The notes beneath the pieces were generated by a model. The model saw nothing but the letters and a program-made list of their open reading frames with translations. It was not told the DNA's origin and did not search any database. Both the position numbers and the translations under genes were made by a program. A stretch of DNA of 64,000 nucleotides from Lotus japonicus (taxonomy: Eukaryota > Streptophyta > Magnoliopsida > Fabales > Fabaceae), in NCBI RefSeq assembly GCF_012489685.1, contig NC_080046.1, positions 31,465,763 to 31,529,762 on the forward strand, read 5' to 3'. Positions 33,394 through 44,100 of this stretch are shown in pieces (positions within the stretch are counted from its first letter, which is position 1; every line of letters begins with the position of its first letter).

Positions 33394-33806
33394 TGTTAGG
33401 AACCCAATCCTGACAATGAGACAAATACAGAGAAAAAGTACAAGAATGATAACGAAGATTGATTATTCACAGTAAAATGGCAGTACACAGAAAGGGAATG
33501 GCACCCAAATCTGACAAGAGCTAGGCTCCTCAATAGGAAGCTCAATGCTTCCTATCCATCTCTCAAATTAGCTAATGATAAGGATAGTCCTCTCAACCTA
33601 TCTAACTGCCTTCTTATACTAAATCTATTACAATCTTCCACCTCACCCTCCTTACTCTAATTCTGTTAGGGAATAGAATCTGTTACATAGATATTTCATC
33701 TGTCCTCTCCCTATTTCCCTTCTTACCCCTTCTAGTATAAACCTTCCACTGCCTTGGCCCACCATGATCCTGTACGAGAGGCCCATTGAAGTCATCACCT
33801 CTAACA
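33394..33806 (-). repeat. 5' LTR of gypsy chromovirus
   Basis: This 413-bp copy starts TGTTAGGAACCC (plus orientation) and ends CTCTAACA. It is the promoter-side LTR for the minus-strand element. The adjoining primer site reads TTTGGTCCGACC on the minus strand and was not assigned to a tRNA. Confidence 0.93.
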
Positions 33807-33811
33807 CATTT

Positions 33812-34123
33812 CAAATGAGCGGAGACTTTCAAACAAGATTAGGATACTTAAAGAAAAACTGTTAGATAACCAATCTACAAATGATGAGAGATGAAAAGCG
33901 CACAGATACTTTCCAATCTTCCCCTCCCACAATATGAATTGCTGAATTGCAGCCACTTCTAAGAGGTGATTTTGTGAAATGGACTGTTGTTACACTCAAG
34001 AACTAGTTAGAGATAATCATCTTATAGCCATTTTCTGTGAGCAGCTTTGTTACACTCCAAAACCAATGGTAAATGGTTTTGAAAATATTAAATACTATCA
34101 AATAACCACTTAATCCTAAAAAC
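33812..34123. other. Intergenic, no gene seen
   Basis: This is a spacer between the gypsy insertion and a small LTR-like remnant. A phrase CACTCYAAAACYAATGG near 34052 may belong to the next element. Confidence 0.3.
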
Positions 34124-34357
34124 TTAATGGTTTTATATTATATTCTAACACGCCCCCTCACGCAAGAGCTCTTTGGGCTTGAAGCCTGGATAAATGCACA
34201 GACCCGCCTAAAATGTGCTTAATTAAATTTCACTTTTTAATTAGAAAGTGAGGGGAGCAAAGATCGAACTCTAGACCTCTCAGTCATAGAGGCTCTGATA
34301 CCAAGCTTAAGCTGTTGGGTAAAGGCCACATTAATGGTTTTATATTATATTCTAACA
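34124..34357 (-). mobile_element. TRIM-like LTR element remnant
   Basis: Two 27-bp copies starting TTAATGGTTTTATATTATAT lie at 34124-34150 and 34331-34357; both end TCTAACA, so on the minus strand they begin TGTTAGAATA. Between them the minus strand has a Met-tRNA primer site, TTGGTATCAGAGCC (34304-34291), and a purine tract GTGAGGGGGCG beside the left copy. This is the plan of a terminal-repeat retrotransposon in miniature with a shortened right LTR. It has no coding sequence. Confidence 0.6.
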
Positions 34358-34657
34358 AATACACACATTGATTTTCTTAATTTTCTGCCATCAAAACAAT
34401 TAAGTGCGTGTGTCCTCTGATATCACATAAATATGCTATCTAATATAATAGGAAGAATTCTTTAAGAAAAAATATATATAATAGGAAGAAGAGAACTAAA
34501 ATTATAACGTGAATACAATCACCAGTAATACATATAACAAAGAGATAGGAAGAGTGAGGTTCACCCAAATACCTCAAGCCTCATTTTATAATACTCTAGT
34601 AATGAGATCAAAAGTTGCTAAGAAAACCATTAAAATTAGTATAAGTAAAATAGAAAG
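34358..34657. other. AT-rich spacer, no gene seen
   Basis: No feature was recognised. The 9-bp target duplication AATAGAAAG of the next element is at the right end. Confidence 0.3.
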
Positions 34658-35138
34658 GAATAATGATTCATAGACATAGGAACAGTAGAAACACCCCAAG
34701 CACCCCTTTTTCCTGCGGATTTGGCCAAATAATACACTGAACTAACCACCTAAATACACATGACTAACCATAAAGCACATAACCGTGTAAAGTTGAAATT
34801 CCTAAATTAGGAATTTGGCCAAATAATACACTGAACTAACCACCTAAATACACATGACTAACCATAAAGCACAGAACCGTGTAAAGTTAAAATTCCTAAA
34901 TTAGGAATTTGGCCAAATAATACACTGAACTAACCACCTAAATACACATGACTAACCATAAAGCACAGAACCGTGTAAAATTGAATTTAGGAATTTCAAC
35001 TGAGTTTACACGGTTATGTGCTTTATGGTTAGTCATGTGTATTTAGGTGGTTAGTTTAGTGTATTATTTAGCCAAATCCGCAGGAAAAAGGGGTGTTTGG
35101 GGTGTTTCTACTATTTCTATGTCTATGAATCATTATTC
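34658..35138. mobile_element. Mutator-type MITE with 94-bp internal tandem units
   Basis: This 481-bp fold-back element is flanked by the 9-bp duplication AATAGAAAG (34649-34657, 35139-35147), the size made by Mutator-like transposases. Inverted ends start GAATAATGATTCATAGACAT. The left arm holds three copies of a 94-bp unit starting TTGGCCAAATAATACACTGA at 34721, 34815 and 34909; the right arm has a single inverted copy. There is no coding sequence. Confidence 0.88.
34721..34990 (+). repeat. 94-bp tandem repeat inside the MITE
   Basis: The period is exactly 94 bp for two steps (34721, 34815, 34909); the third unit runs into the inverted right arm. Units differ at only a few sites, so expansion is recent. 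Confidence 0.85.
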
Positions 35139-35147
35139 AATAGAAAG

Positions 35148-35378
35148 ACTCTACAATGGTGAAACCAAACTCTCATGGTAATATGTATATCAGGCCTAAC
35201 CTTTCCCTTGATCTTAGGATAATGCAACTTGCCATTATTTGTGTTATATATAACTAACTGGAGCTCATTACTAAATTTCGCCAGAATTACGCCATTTTCT
35301 GAAATGCACATGGGACGAAGGGGAAAAGAACCATCAATGCATAACTGGAGCTCATACGTGTTTCTAATCGCCCCTCAC
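35148..35378 (-). pseudogene. F-box associated domain C-terminal remnant
   Basis: On the minus strand an open stretch reads Y-E-L-Q-L-C-I-D-G-S-F-P-L-R-P-M-C-I-S-E, then N-G-V-I-L-A-K-F-S-N-E-L-Q-L-V-I-Y-N-T-N, then G-K-L-H-Y. The pattern of W/Y-x-L then C-x-S-E-N-G and Y-N-x-x-x-G resembles the interaction domain at the end of legume-expanded F-box proteins. After about residue 68 the expected E-S-L-V-S-P lies in another frame and soon stops. The MULE-type MITE inserted right at that end. No F-box is seen upstream. Confidence 0.5.
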
Positions 35379-35790
35379 TTTGTTAAACTCTCTCTTATGA
35401 TTTTCAAAGTCTTTCTAACATTTATAAATAGTTATTCCTATGCTTCTAACACATTAACACACATATATTATGAAATTTCTGTTTTAAGAACAAAGGCACT
35501 TGAGACTTGTATATATGTTCATTCAATTTTAGAGTTTTTCCATTCTAGGATTTTGGGATAGATTCACTTTCTGCCAAAAATTCTTTTCACCATAGGCTTT
35601 TGTGAGAGATTGTTAGGGTGCTTGCAAATTGTTTTAGGCTTGATAGAATTCATTGAGAGACTTTGGTGTGAGGTGTGGAGAAGTTTTTGATCAATAACGG
35701 ACAAATCTCATTGCACGTCGGGGTACTGAATGTAGCTTTCAATTTTAGAAGGTGAACTAGGATACATCAGTTAGTGTGATCCCCTATAAC

Positions 35791-36478
35791 TAGAGCTGTC
35801 AATATGGGTTCCAACCCGCGGTCCAGCTCTACGGGTTGGCTAAATGAGCCGGGTTGGATTGGTTAAATTTCAGCTCGAAAAGAATTTGGGTTAGTGCAAC
35901 CCGGCTCGTTTAACCCGCGGGTTAGACAGGCCAACCCGCGGGTCAAGCGAGCCAACCCGTAGGGTTAGAGTAATTTTTTATTAAAAAAATTGTTTTATTT
36001 GTCTTTAATTTCAGGTTTGTTTTATGGATTATTTTTAGATAGAAAAATTGAAATTTTATTTTTTTTTAATTTGAGTCGATTTTTTGTGTTTTATTTATTG
36101 TTATTCTATTATTTATCTCATTTTAAATGTGACAGTAAAATAATTGTGTTCTCAAAACCTACAAACTAAATTCTTTTTCTATATTTCAAATGTGAGATAA
36201 AACTAATTGCGTTAATAAACCTCTTTCTTATGAGTTGGTATCAATTTCTGTAAGTATTTTTTGAAATTATTATTTTTATAACATTTTAAACATTTTCTAA
36301 TCCAATTTCTATATTTTATTTATTTATTTCACTCAACCCGCGAGCTAACCCGCCAACCCGGGAGCTCGTAGCGAGCGGGTTGAGTTCATATTTTCCTGGC
36401 TCGTTAAGACCACGGGTTGAGACAACCCAACCCGTTTTCAACCCAACCCATACGGGCTGACCTATATTGACAGCTCTA
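35791..36478. mobile_element. hAT-type MITE with GC-rich CCAACCCG arms
   Basis: This 688-bp element is bounded by the 8-bp duplication CCTATAAC (35783-35790, 36479-36486). Terminal repeats are TAGAGCTGTCAATATGGGT and the complement of TAGAGCTGTCAATATAGGT. Both arms are filled with CCAACCCG / CGGGTTGG motifs around an AT-rich core. Confidence 0.88.
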
Positions 36479-36486
36479 CCTATAAC

Positions 36487-37095
36487 CCTCTTAACTCTAT
36501 TTACTTTTGGTATTGTTCTTGATTTAAGGTTATTGTGATATAGGGTTTTGTGTTTTCTTGATAATTGTTTATCAAGATTGGTATATTCATATTCGTATAC
36601 TATTGCAAATTAGAATATAGGACTTGGTTACTGTCAATGTCGTTTCTAATGTTGTAATATTGTGATTCTTGATAATTTTCTAATGCGGTTATCAATTCAC
36701 CGGTAACAGATTATCAACTTGCGATAACAAATTACCAAAACTTGTTGTCTAAATTTTTAAATTGTCTTAAAATTTGATTTTTGTGTTGGTACCTAATTCA
36801 CCCTCAATCTTAGATAATGGATTCTCGTTTTGGGTACCTAATTCACCCTCAATTTTTAAGTGTTTCACTACATGGGGGTTATATGGTCTTTAAGCATAGG
36901 TTTGCCGAAGATTTAGTTCTTGCTCTTTGTGAAGGTTGGGTTTTAATTAGGCATGGCTTGGTGACCGGGTTGGTATGTCAGGGTTGCGCCAGAGAAGATT
37001 GAGCTCGGTGATTGCTGGTTGACGGAAGTAGAGGATGGGTGGCCAATATGATAGGGGTGATGATGACACAAGTGGTAGGAGATGCCGCGAAAAAA
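36487..37095. other. Intergenic, no gene seen
   Basis: The 61-codon plus frame at 36817-37002 has no recognisable domain. A phrase TTGGGTACCTAATTCACCCTC-like occurs twice near 36785 and 36830. The right edge carries the CAT target site of the CACTA element. Confidence 0.35.
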
Positions 37096-37751
37096 CATCA
37101 CAACAAGAAATTCGGAGATTAGCCTCCAAAAATTTCCTAGCAAATTTCTAGCAAATTCCTAGCAAACCGCATTTAGCTAGAAAAAAACTAGCATTTGGCT
37201 TCCAGATTGGTGGTAGCCTGATTTGAGTGGCTGATTGGCTTCCAAATATTTTTCCAGTTAAACGGAGGCAAATTTGAAAAGTTTTCTAGCTATTTACAGG
37301 TTAAAGTCAAGCCATATATTACAATAATTTTTATTTTACTGGGTTTTAACTAGGAAAGTTTACAGCTATTTCCTAGCTAATTGGCAGGAAAATATTGTTA
37401 GCAATTTCGCAGCTAATACGCAGCTATTAAGTAAATTAAAAGACAGCTTATCTACAGCTAATTTCATACTCATTCTATTGATGATAATGCTTATCTAAAA
37501 AAAATTCTATTGATGATAATATTTTTATTTAAATATAAAATAATTTCATCTGACAATGTCTTAATATTTTTTTAGTTTTATTTATCATTACTATGTTTGC
37601 ATAAATTAATAGAAGCTAACCAAACTAACAGGTACATATACAAAACAACAAATAATTATGAATGCTTAATTAATAACCAAATAATTCAAAATAACTTAAG
37701 CATAAGTAGTTCAATCTAAGTTTACTCCAAGCAATTCTAGAAAAAAAAAAT

Positions 37752-37757
37752 TATATA

Positions 37758-37790
<33 letters not shown>
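37752..37790. repeat. (TA)n microsatellite
   Basis: This is a nearly pure TA tract inside the CACTA element. Confidence 0.8.
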
Positions 37791-37793
<3 letters not shown>

Positions 37794-38315
37794 TATATAT
37801 ATCAGTCAATTGGGATTTCTCAGAGCAAATCTAAAGTACAAGAAACAAGAACATCTTAAGGACTTTCTACTTTTTTATTTTACATTACTTGAGGCATCTC
37901 TTGTATCACCACTTTCATATCTTCGGCACTCTAAGAACCTAATAATGGAAGGCAGTGATACCCTTATTCTGGCAGTGTCTCCAGGATCGCCATATGCTGC
38001 CTAGCCAAGAGCTGAAGCTCATCCTGCATAAACCAATGAGTAACCCAATGAGTACTACTCCTCTGCTCTAATCTAAAGAAGGAATCTACCAATGCAAAAC
38101 CCAATAAGACAAATGGTTCTTAAAATGTGGCAATGTGTTCAGAAGACATTAACACCTACTCTTCATTTGCTGAACTATGTCATTTTAGTTTTCGGACACT
38201 AAAAATGTATAGAAGTAAAATTCGATAGAACAAAGACATATGACCCCCGCACATAAACCCATAACATGAATTCTGAATAATAATAAGCAAAAGGATTGAT
38301 TTATGTTTCATGTAC

Positions 38316-38478
38316 TTGCATGCCCAAGATATGATCTCCAGCCTCCAGAAGTGTAATTTTAACTAAATCTTTTATAACAGGATATGAACGAACCAAATCA
38401 TCATCGACAAAGTCATGAAGTGAGGCTGCAAATTCCACTCCAGTTGGCCCACCTCCAACAATAGCAAAATGAATGAAT
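38316..38478 (-). pseudogene. NDB-type alternative NAD(P)H dehydrogenase exon inside CACTA
   Basis: The minus strand encodes [17 protein letters not shown] and then L-H-D-F-V-D-D-D-L-V-R-S-Y, then V-K-I-T-L-L-E-A-G-D-H-I-L. This is the second dinucleotide-binding fold of type II NADH dehydrogenases. The A-A-x-L-H-D-F and G-D-H-I-L phrases mark the external, NDB class, not the NDA class of the complete gene at 18589. A GT donor follows at 38315. Only one exon is present and no good AG acceptor is seen before it, so this is a captured fragment. Confidence 0.75.
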
Positions 38479-38655
38479 GTCAAGGAGATAATTAAAAACC
38501 ACAAATATGCATCCAAGCATAAACAGAATCCATTGAACACTATTTCTCCCATAATAACTACAATGAATTCAGTAGGAAAGATGATAAGCATGCATATTTA
38601 CAAGACAATGGAAAAATAAATCTAAGAAAAAATCCAGTCAAGCTAGCAATCAAAC

Positions 38656-38733
38656 CTTAGATTCTCTAGTTCACCAAAGTAATTGAGTTTACTCTGAAGT
38701 GCTTCCGCAAAATCAATCAATATTCTTCTGGAC
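38656..38733 (-). pseudogene. Probable COG3 exon captured in CACTA
   Basis: The 78-bp piece is bounded by AG and GT on the minus strand and encodes S-R-R-I-L-I-D-F-A-E-A-L-Q and then S-K-L-N-Y-F-G-E-L-E-N-L. The F-A-E-A-L-x-S-K-L-N-Y-F-D-E-L-E-N pattern is that of COG3, a subunit of the conserved oligomeric Golgi tethering complex. Identification is from memory of that motif; the usual Asp is Gly here. Nothing else of COG3 was identified with certainty. Confidence 0.55.
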
Positions 38734-38934
38734 CTGTAACAGGAACATGAGTGTGTAAATCAGTCCTTTCAGCTGAAGAAGAAACCTAAGGTGGCTGAAT
38801 GGGGGAACCAGTACATTTTCAACAACTGATAGCAATAATAGATCCAACAAAATGCGTTAAATGTAGAAACACAGCAAAGTAAACCTAAAACGGCAAAGTT
38901 CGATTTGTATAATTTGGTTCTATCTAATGTCTAC

Positions 38935-38988
38935 CTTTATTAAAGCTCGTTGACTCATTCTATCTAATTGCTGATCATGCTTCACTTC
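38935..38988 (-). pseudogene. Exon-like 54-bp piece in CACTA, origin unknown
   Basis: Bounded by AG (38990-38989) and GT (38934-38933) on the minus strand, it encodes E-V-K-H-D-Q-Q-L-D-R-M-S-Q-R-A-L-I-K in phase 0. It lies upstream of the COG3-like piece in the same orientation and may or may not come from the same gene. Confidence 0.4.
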
Positions 38989-40158
38989 CTGGAACAAAAG
39001 ACAGAAAAAAGTAAGACCAAATAAATTCTTAATAAACTAGAGCAACAACTACTATGCACGTTTTAAGTTAGAACTCCAGCAGCGGTATCTCATAAACTAA
39101 AAGATGTGAAGTATAACTTACCTGAACGGCTGAACCTAAGGGAAATTAAATTCTAACTTACCTGAACCTAAGGTACATTAGTATCTTTTGAGTTTTTGGC
39201 ATCTAAAGATAACCTGATCTAAACTACTCTGTGACTTCCAACCCAAGTTAGTCCAAGCAGTAGCCATGCTCCCCATCAAGTTACTCTAGAAAGATACTTA
39301 ATGCAGAAAAAAATTGCAGAGTTTATAAAGGCTAAAGGAAACTGTAAAGACTAAGGGGACCCTAATTTGGCATAACAAGGAACTTGTGAAGATACCATCA
39401 TCATTGCCTTGTTTTAATGCAGAGAGATAACCTACAAGGACCCTAGTTTGCTACTGATTTAGATAAACATTCCACATCCACCCATAGAAAGACCATGGAG
39501 TGCTCTCCCATCTTCAACAAGGGCCAAGACAATCTGTATATTTTATACCCCTCTCCTTTACCCTTTGCCCTTTGTCATCCAAAATCATCTGAACCCTCTT
39601 ATGCATCAAGCTGTCAAATAAACAAATGGAATTATCTCAATTGCTAATTTGCTATGACTCAGCCAGTGGAATTTTTTGTCAATTTCAGATTCTGCTATGT
39701 TCTTTGTAGGGAATTTGTTGAATTCTCAGATTAATTTCTTCCTTTTCAATTGCTTGTTGTGTTGATCTGTTGAGCTGAATAAGGTTTCTCAAATTCATAG
39801 ATCTAACACATGACCCTAGTTTTGATATTTGCAACATGACACCAAAGAATCTGACTGCTATGAATTTGCGAAGAAAGAGGGTTGAAGAAGAATGAACCAA
39901 CCTTTGAGCAGTGAAGCCATGAAATAGTTGAGCAGTGAATCGAACTCAATGGCTCTTTAAGAACCGATTCTGCGCACAAAAACAAAAATGCGTGAGAGAA
40001 GAGAGTGGAGAAACAACGATAAAACCTGAATCATTGCAATAATTGAACAAAGATAGAAAGAAAAAGGAGATCAAAACCCAAAAGAGAACCTAATTAACAA
40101 AAATCGCAAGAAAATGTATATGAACCTAACTCTTCTGATACAAATTGAAAAACCTAAT

Positions 40159-40317
40159 TCAGTACGAGAGAGAAAGAGAATGAGAGAGAAGCCAGAACCT
40201 CCATGAACGAGATCGTGAAGGTGCGAGAGAGAGAAAGGAGAACCTCCATGAACGAGATCGTGAAGCGAGAGAGAGAGAGAGAGAGAGAAAGGTGAACCTC
40301 CATGAACGAGATCGTGA

Positions 40318-40355
<38 letters not shown>

Positions 40356-40440
40356 GAACCTCCATGAACGATGCGAAGGTGCGATAGAGAGAAAGGAGAA
40401 GACGAGAACGAGAGAGCGCGAGAGCGTGTGGGTTGGGTAA
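40159..40440. repeat. (GA)n tracts and repeated AACCTCCATGAACGAGATCG units
   Basis: A unit containing ACCTCCATGAACGA recurs near 40197, 40243, 40296 and 40357, separated by GAGAGAGA tracts. It lies at the upstream side of the minus-strand exon pieces and may be the expanded leader of a captured gene. Confidence 0.6.
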
Positions 40441-40608
40441 AAAAACTAAAAGTGTTTTCCGGTTTTTAATAGTTAATTAGTTTTAACTTTTAAGTGTAGG
40501 TGATCTAAAAATCAGAAGTAAAAAACAGGGTTAAACAACCTCTAATTTACCTTGAGCAAAAATAGTAGTTACATTTGGAGGCTAAAATGCAAAATTCTTG
40601 TAGTGCAT

Positions 40609-41559
40609 GTTTGAAATTTACACAAATTTAAAATACTATCGAAATTTCAATACTATCCTTTATTATTCACTTGTGTATATATATCATCACTCATTTTTAT
40701 TTTTATTTGAGTGGTGGATATTATTAGAAAGAAAGCACCTACAATAGAATGGCAAAAAGGAAAAGAGCACCTATGATTGCTTTGGTCTAATTACTTTCCT
40801 CCACAAGTGAGCAATATTGGGTGGGTTGGGTTGACATGATGATTATGAAAGTGAAAGAACCAAGATGGCAGGAACCGCTCAAAGCCACAAAGATGGGTAT
40901 ATGGTCTGTTAATTCCCCCTTAAAGTTTAGTATATCGCATGCCGGTCGAATATAATACCCCAGCAAGATGGGAAATAATGAGGACAAGTTGCTAAAGAAA
41001 CTAACTTGTTTTACTTTTTGGCTGCACCGATTAAATAAAGTGGAAGGACATGTTTGGGGCAGGTCCAATTTTAAAGACACTTTTTATTCTCCCAAAACAT
41101 ATGCTCATATTTTATCAAATTGGAGTAGGCAATGAACTAAATAAAAAAAAAATACATGCTCATTGTATTCTAGATCTCAGTCATAATAAACAAATATTAT
41201 ACATCAAAAGCTTGTATCCAAGCTTGGTGCGGGATATTCTTTTCATTCTTGCAAATGCTACCAAATGAAATATATATATGTTTATGTGACAAAGCCACTT
41301 ATGATTAAGCCTATGATCTTTATTGAAAAACAACATAGCAAAAAGTTTGATCACGTGACATAGAGTTACAAAACCAGACATGAGTCGGCATGTATAGAAT
41401 ATAAAATTACCCAAGTTTGAGACCCAAAATGCAAATACAATATTAAAAGACCTGCCTCGATATTTCAAGAGAATAACAAAGAGTGATGTATCAGAATCTG
41501 AGGTTTTATTGGCGTTCGTTCGGTGCAAGCAAGGGTAGAGAAAAATTGGAAAATAATTA
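40609..41559. other. Intergenic, no gene seen
   Basis: Open frames here are short and without domain similarity. Confidence 0.35.
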
Positions 41560-41831
41560 CCTTGATTCTATAAAACTGACACTATTTCTACCTGAATTTT
41601 GTTCCTAATTATCTGTCACTTTACAAAATTCAAGATAACATTAATTATACTTTACCAATTGTACCCTTCATTTATTGGTGGTAGAAAAATTAAAAAATTA
41701 GAATTAATAAGAGAAATAAAAGATATAATAGGAAGCTTGATAATAATTTTAATAACATAAAAACATTAATTGTTATTTCTTAATACTTGTGCAACAATCT
41801 TAAAGTGTCAGTTATATAGGACCGGAGGGAG
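41560..41831. mobile_element. Stowaway-like MITE
   Basis: This 272-bp element is flanked by TA (41558-41559, 41832-41833). The right end complements CTCCCTCCGGTCCTATATAA; the left end, CTTGATTCTATAAAACTGAC, is diverged in its first bases. Both ends share AACTGACACT. Right-end sequence is the classic Stowaway terminus. Confidence 0.65.
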
Positions 41832-42671
41832 TATGTTAGTGGCATTCATATTATGATAATTTCCTGGTGTACTTTTAGGGTGGCTTTTAAGTTTTAATCT
41901 TTGCTTTCAGGCTTTCTTCGAATCATTTTTAGCCGGATTGTCAAGCAAGTGACTCTCATATTTTAGGTTTCGTCTATGGTGGGTCAGTTTCAAAATTGGC
42001 TCATGTGTCCAGTTTAATAATAACAATGGAATTTAATACTTAAATATTAAGTGATCCAAATTTAATGTTAAAAATAATTGCAATAACAAAAATACCGTTG
42101 ACCCACTCCCTACCTTTATGTTTCTCCCACTTCCAAACCGTCGCTGGAGAACAACATAGCCACCGCAACAGAAAAGATTGTTTTCTCTCACACCTCATTT
42201 CATGGAGGTGGGAGAAGCTAAGACCAGCGGTGGGAGAGGGCATGATATCAACGATTGCGAGTCTCCAAGTCTGGTAGAGGTGAGCGGAGAGATTGTTTTT
42301 TATCGAGTGAACCTTTGGAAAAATTGGATCTTGATGATTCTCCAACATGGTTGGACAGGTTTTGGCCTCGGATTCGAAGATAGGGGAGGAAGATCTTCAA
42401 GAAAGTACCTTCCTTTCTAAGAAAAGGAGGTCGACAGAGATTTGCCGGAAATCGCCTCCTACGGCGGTTTAGCAGGAAAAGAACTGAGCATTGGGCCATC
42501 TCCTACTCAGAGCGAGGATCATCGTGGGGTTGTTCGTTCCCCCTAAAGAGAAGGGAGTTGGCCGGAAAAGTCATTCACAGATTGTGGTCGTTGGTGGGGC
42601 TTCGCTGGAAATTAGAAAGGAGATGACGGTGTGGCTCTGTACTCGTGAAGCAAGGGCGTGGTGCTGGGAAC

Positions 42672-42863
42672 CAGTGGCGGAACCAGAAATTTTGGGAAGC
42701 TGGAGAAATTTAATATTGAGTCCCTAAATTTTGTCTTACCTTGTAAATTTTGTCTTTTCTCTTTTTTTTTGGCCCAAAAACTTACTTCGTCCAAAGAAAT
42801 ATTCTCTTTTTTGTTTGAGCTAGGGCAATGGACCCACCAAGCATGGTGGTGGATTCGCCACTG
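42672..42863. mobile_element. hAT-type MITE nested in MULE
   Basis: This 192-bp element has terminal repeats CAGTGGCGGAACC and the complement of CAGTGGCGAATCC, with the 8-bp duplication CTGGGAAC (42664-42671, 42864-42871). Confidence 0.85.
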
Positions 42864-42886
42864 CTGGGAACCCAGATCAAAAAAGG

Positions 42887-43154
42887 GGGGGGGCGAGAGA
42901 GAGAGAGAGAGAGAGCCCAGATTGGGAACCACAATTATGCCTTAGCCACTACGTCAATCGCGTGCCTAGGAGGCCAGACACTACGAACCCCTTTTTCCTT
43001 CTTCTTCTTCTTCTTCAGAATCTTCTTCAAGCTCTGCCCCTCGTCAATTTCTGCCTCTGCAATTTTTGGTTTTCTAGTCAAGGGATCTGCAGCTTTTAGG
43101 TTTTCTTGTCAAGGGATAGAGAAAGAATGAATGATGGAAGATGAGGATATTTTT
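42887..43154. other. MULE interior: GA tract, CTT tract, no gene
   Basis: A (GA)n tract lies at about 42895-42916 and a CTT-rich tract at about 42988-43015. It looks leader-like but no coding exon is recognised before the gypsy insertion. Confidence 0.4.
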
Positions 43155-44100
43155 GTCTTTGTAACACCCCGATTTCGGTGGCGTCACTTTAGTAACTCAA
43201 GAATAAAATAAAGCGGAAAAGCAGGTATTTTTTTTTTCTTTTGTTTAAATAAAAAGACTTGTCGAAATCAGGTCTCATCCCAATCGCGATTAACAGCGAT
43301 TAATATACAATACAAGCACACCCTTGCTGTAACTAAAAACATCGTCACGAGTGTCCTCAAGTGACGGAAAGTAACATCAAGTAACTAAAAGTATTGCCCA
43401 ACGGCAAACAAGTGCGACTCATAAATAGAGTCATAAGTTTTATAAATACAGTCCTCCGAAAAGTAAGTCAGCCCAAAACGGCTTCCAAAAGACTTCCTAC
43501 GCCCGACAAACTCCCTGTGATCCTCATGGAAGAGAATCACACAAAAAGCGAATAGTCGGAAACCTACCCTGCCCCAAAATACAACTGATGAATCAGAGCT
43601 ATGACCATGACAACCAAAATCAGTAACTCTAACCACCCATATCCTACACCACTATCTTCGACCCTCATCTGATCTTCCATGAAGTCCGGGTCCACGTCGA
43701 AGGCTCAGTAGTAGTCATTTCGCTCCGGGTCCTCCCCGAACGACGAACCTTCTTGAATCATCTGTTGAACGTCTGGCAGCAGGCCGACCGCCCAAACACA
43801 AACATACAAACAAAGCCACGGCGCTAGGGTCAACTCACGGAATATAGTAGATAATACAAACAGCATGTGAAGAATAAGGGGGTATGTATATATATATGTT
43901 GTATATATATATATTTATATGTTCTGTATTGCCTACCCTAAGGTATATACTTAGCATGTTATCAAGGCTCTAATAACAATTCAATGAATAATATCTCAAC
44001 AATACAATAAGCATTATCTCAACAATTCCATATTGGGCGCATGTATGCATGCAATGTCAATTCAAACGTTGATCCCAAAAATAGGCATGTCAAGTCGATC

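Larger units (their letters stand above)
28419..33806 (-). mobile_element. Ty3/gypsy chromovirus, recent but broken
   Basis: This 5388-bp element is bounded by the 5-bp duplication CATTT (28414-28418, 33807-33811). LTRs run TGTTAGGAACCC to CTCTAACA: the 3' LTR at 28419-28820 (402 bp) and the 5' LTR at 33394-33806 (413 bp). The length difference is one 11-bp deletion in the left copy; I count three further substitutions. A purine tract (AGGAGGGGGTAT on the minus strand) abuts the 3' LTR. Domain order gag, protease, RT, RNase H, integrase, chromodomain-like tail defines a gypsy chromovirus. Pol is interrupted at least four times. Confidence 0.95.
37099..40605. mobile_element. Non-autonomous CACTA transposon carrying host gene exons
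   Basis: This 3507-bp element is flanked by the 3-bp duplication CAT (37096-37098, 40606-40608). Ends are CACAACAAGAAATT at the left and the complement of CACTACAAGAATTTTG at the right; both then have TTAGCCTCC. Left subterminal DNA (to about 37460) is rich in CTAGC/CAGCTA motifs, as expected of CACTA transposase-binding repeats. No transposase was found. The interior has exon-like pieces with splice-like borders, all on the minus strand, from at least two unrelated host genes, plus (TA)n and (GA)n tracts. Confidence 0.85.

Noticed and set aside
38316..38478. A second working alternative dehydrogenase gene
   Set aside because: Only one exon is present, inside a transposon, without an acceptor site and with unrelated exons beside it.
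40159..40365. Ser/Leu/Arg repeat protein on the minus strand
   Set aside because: It is a translation of GA microsatellites within the CACTA element.
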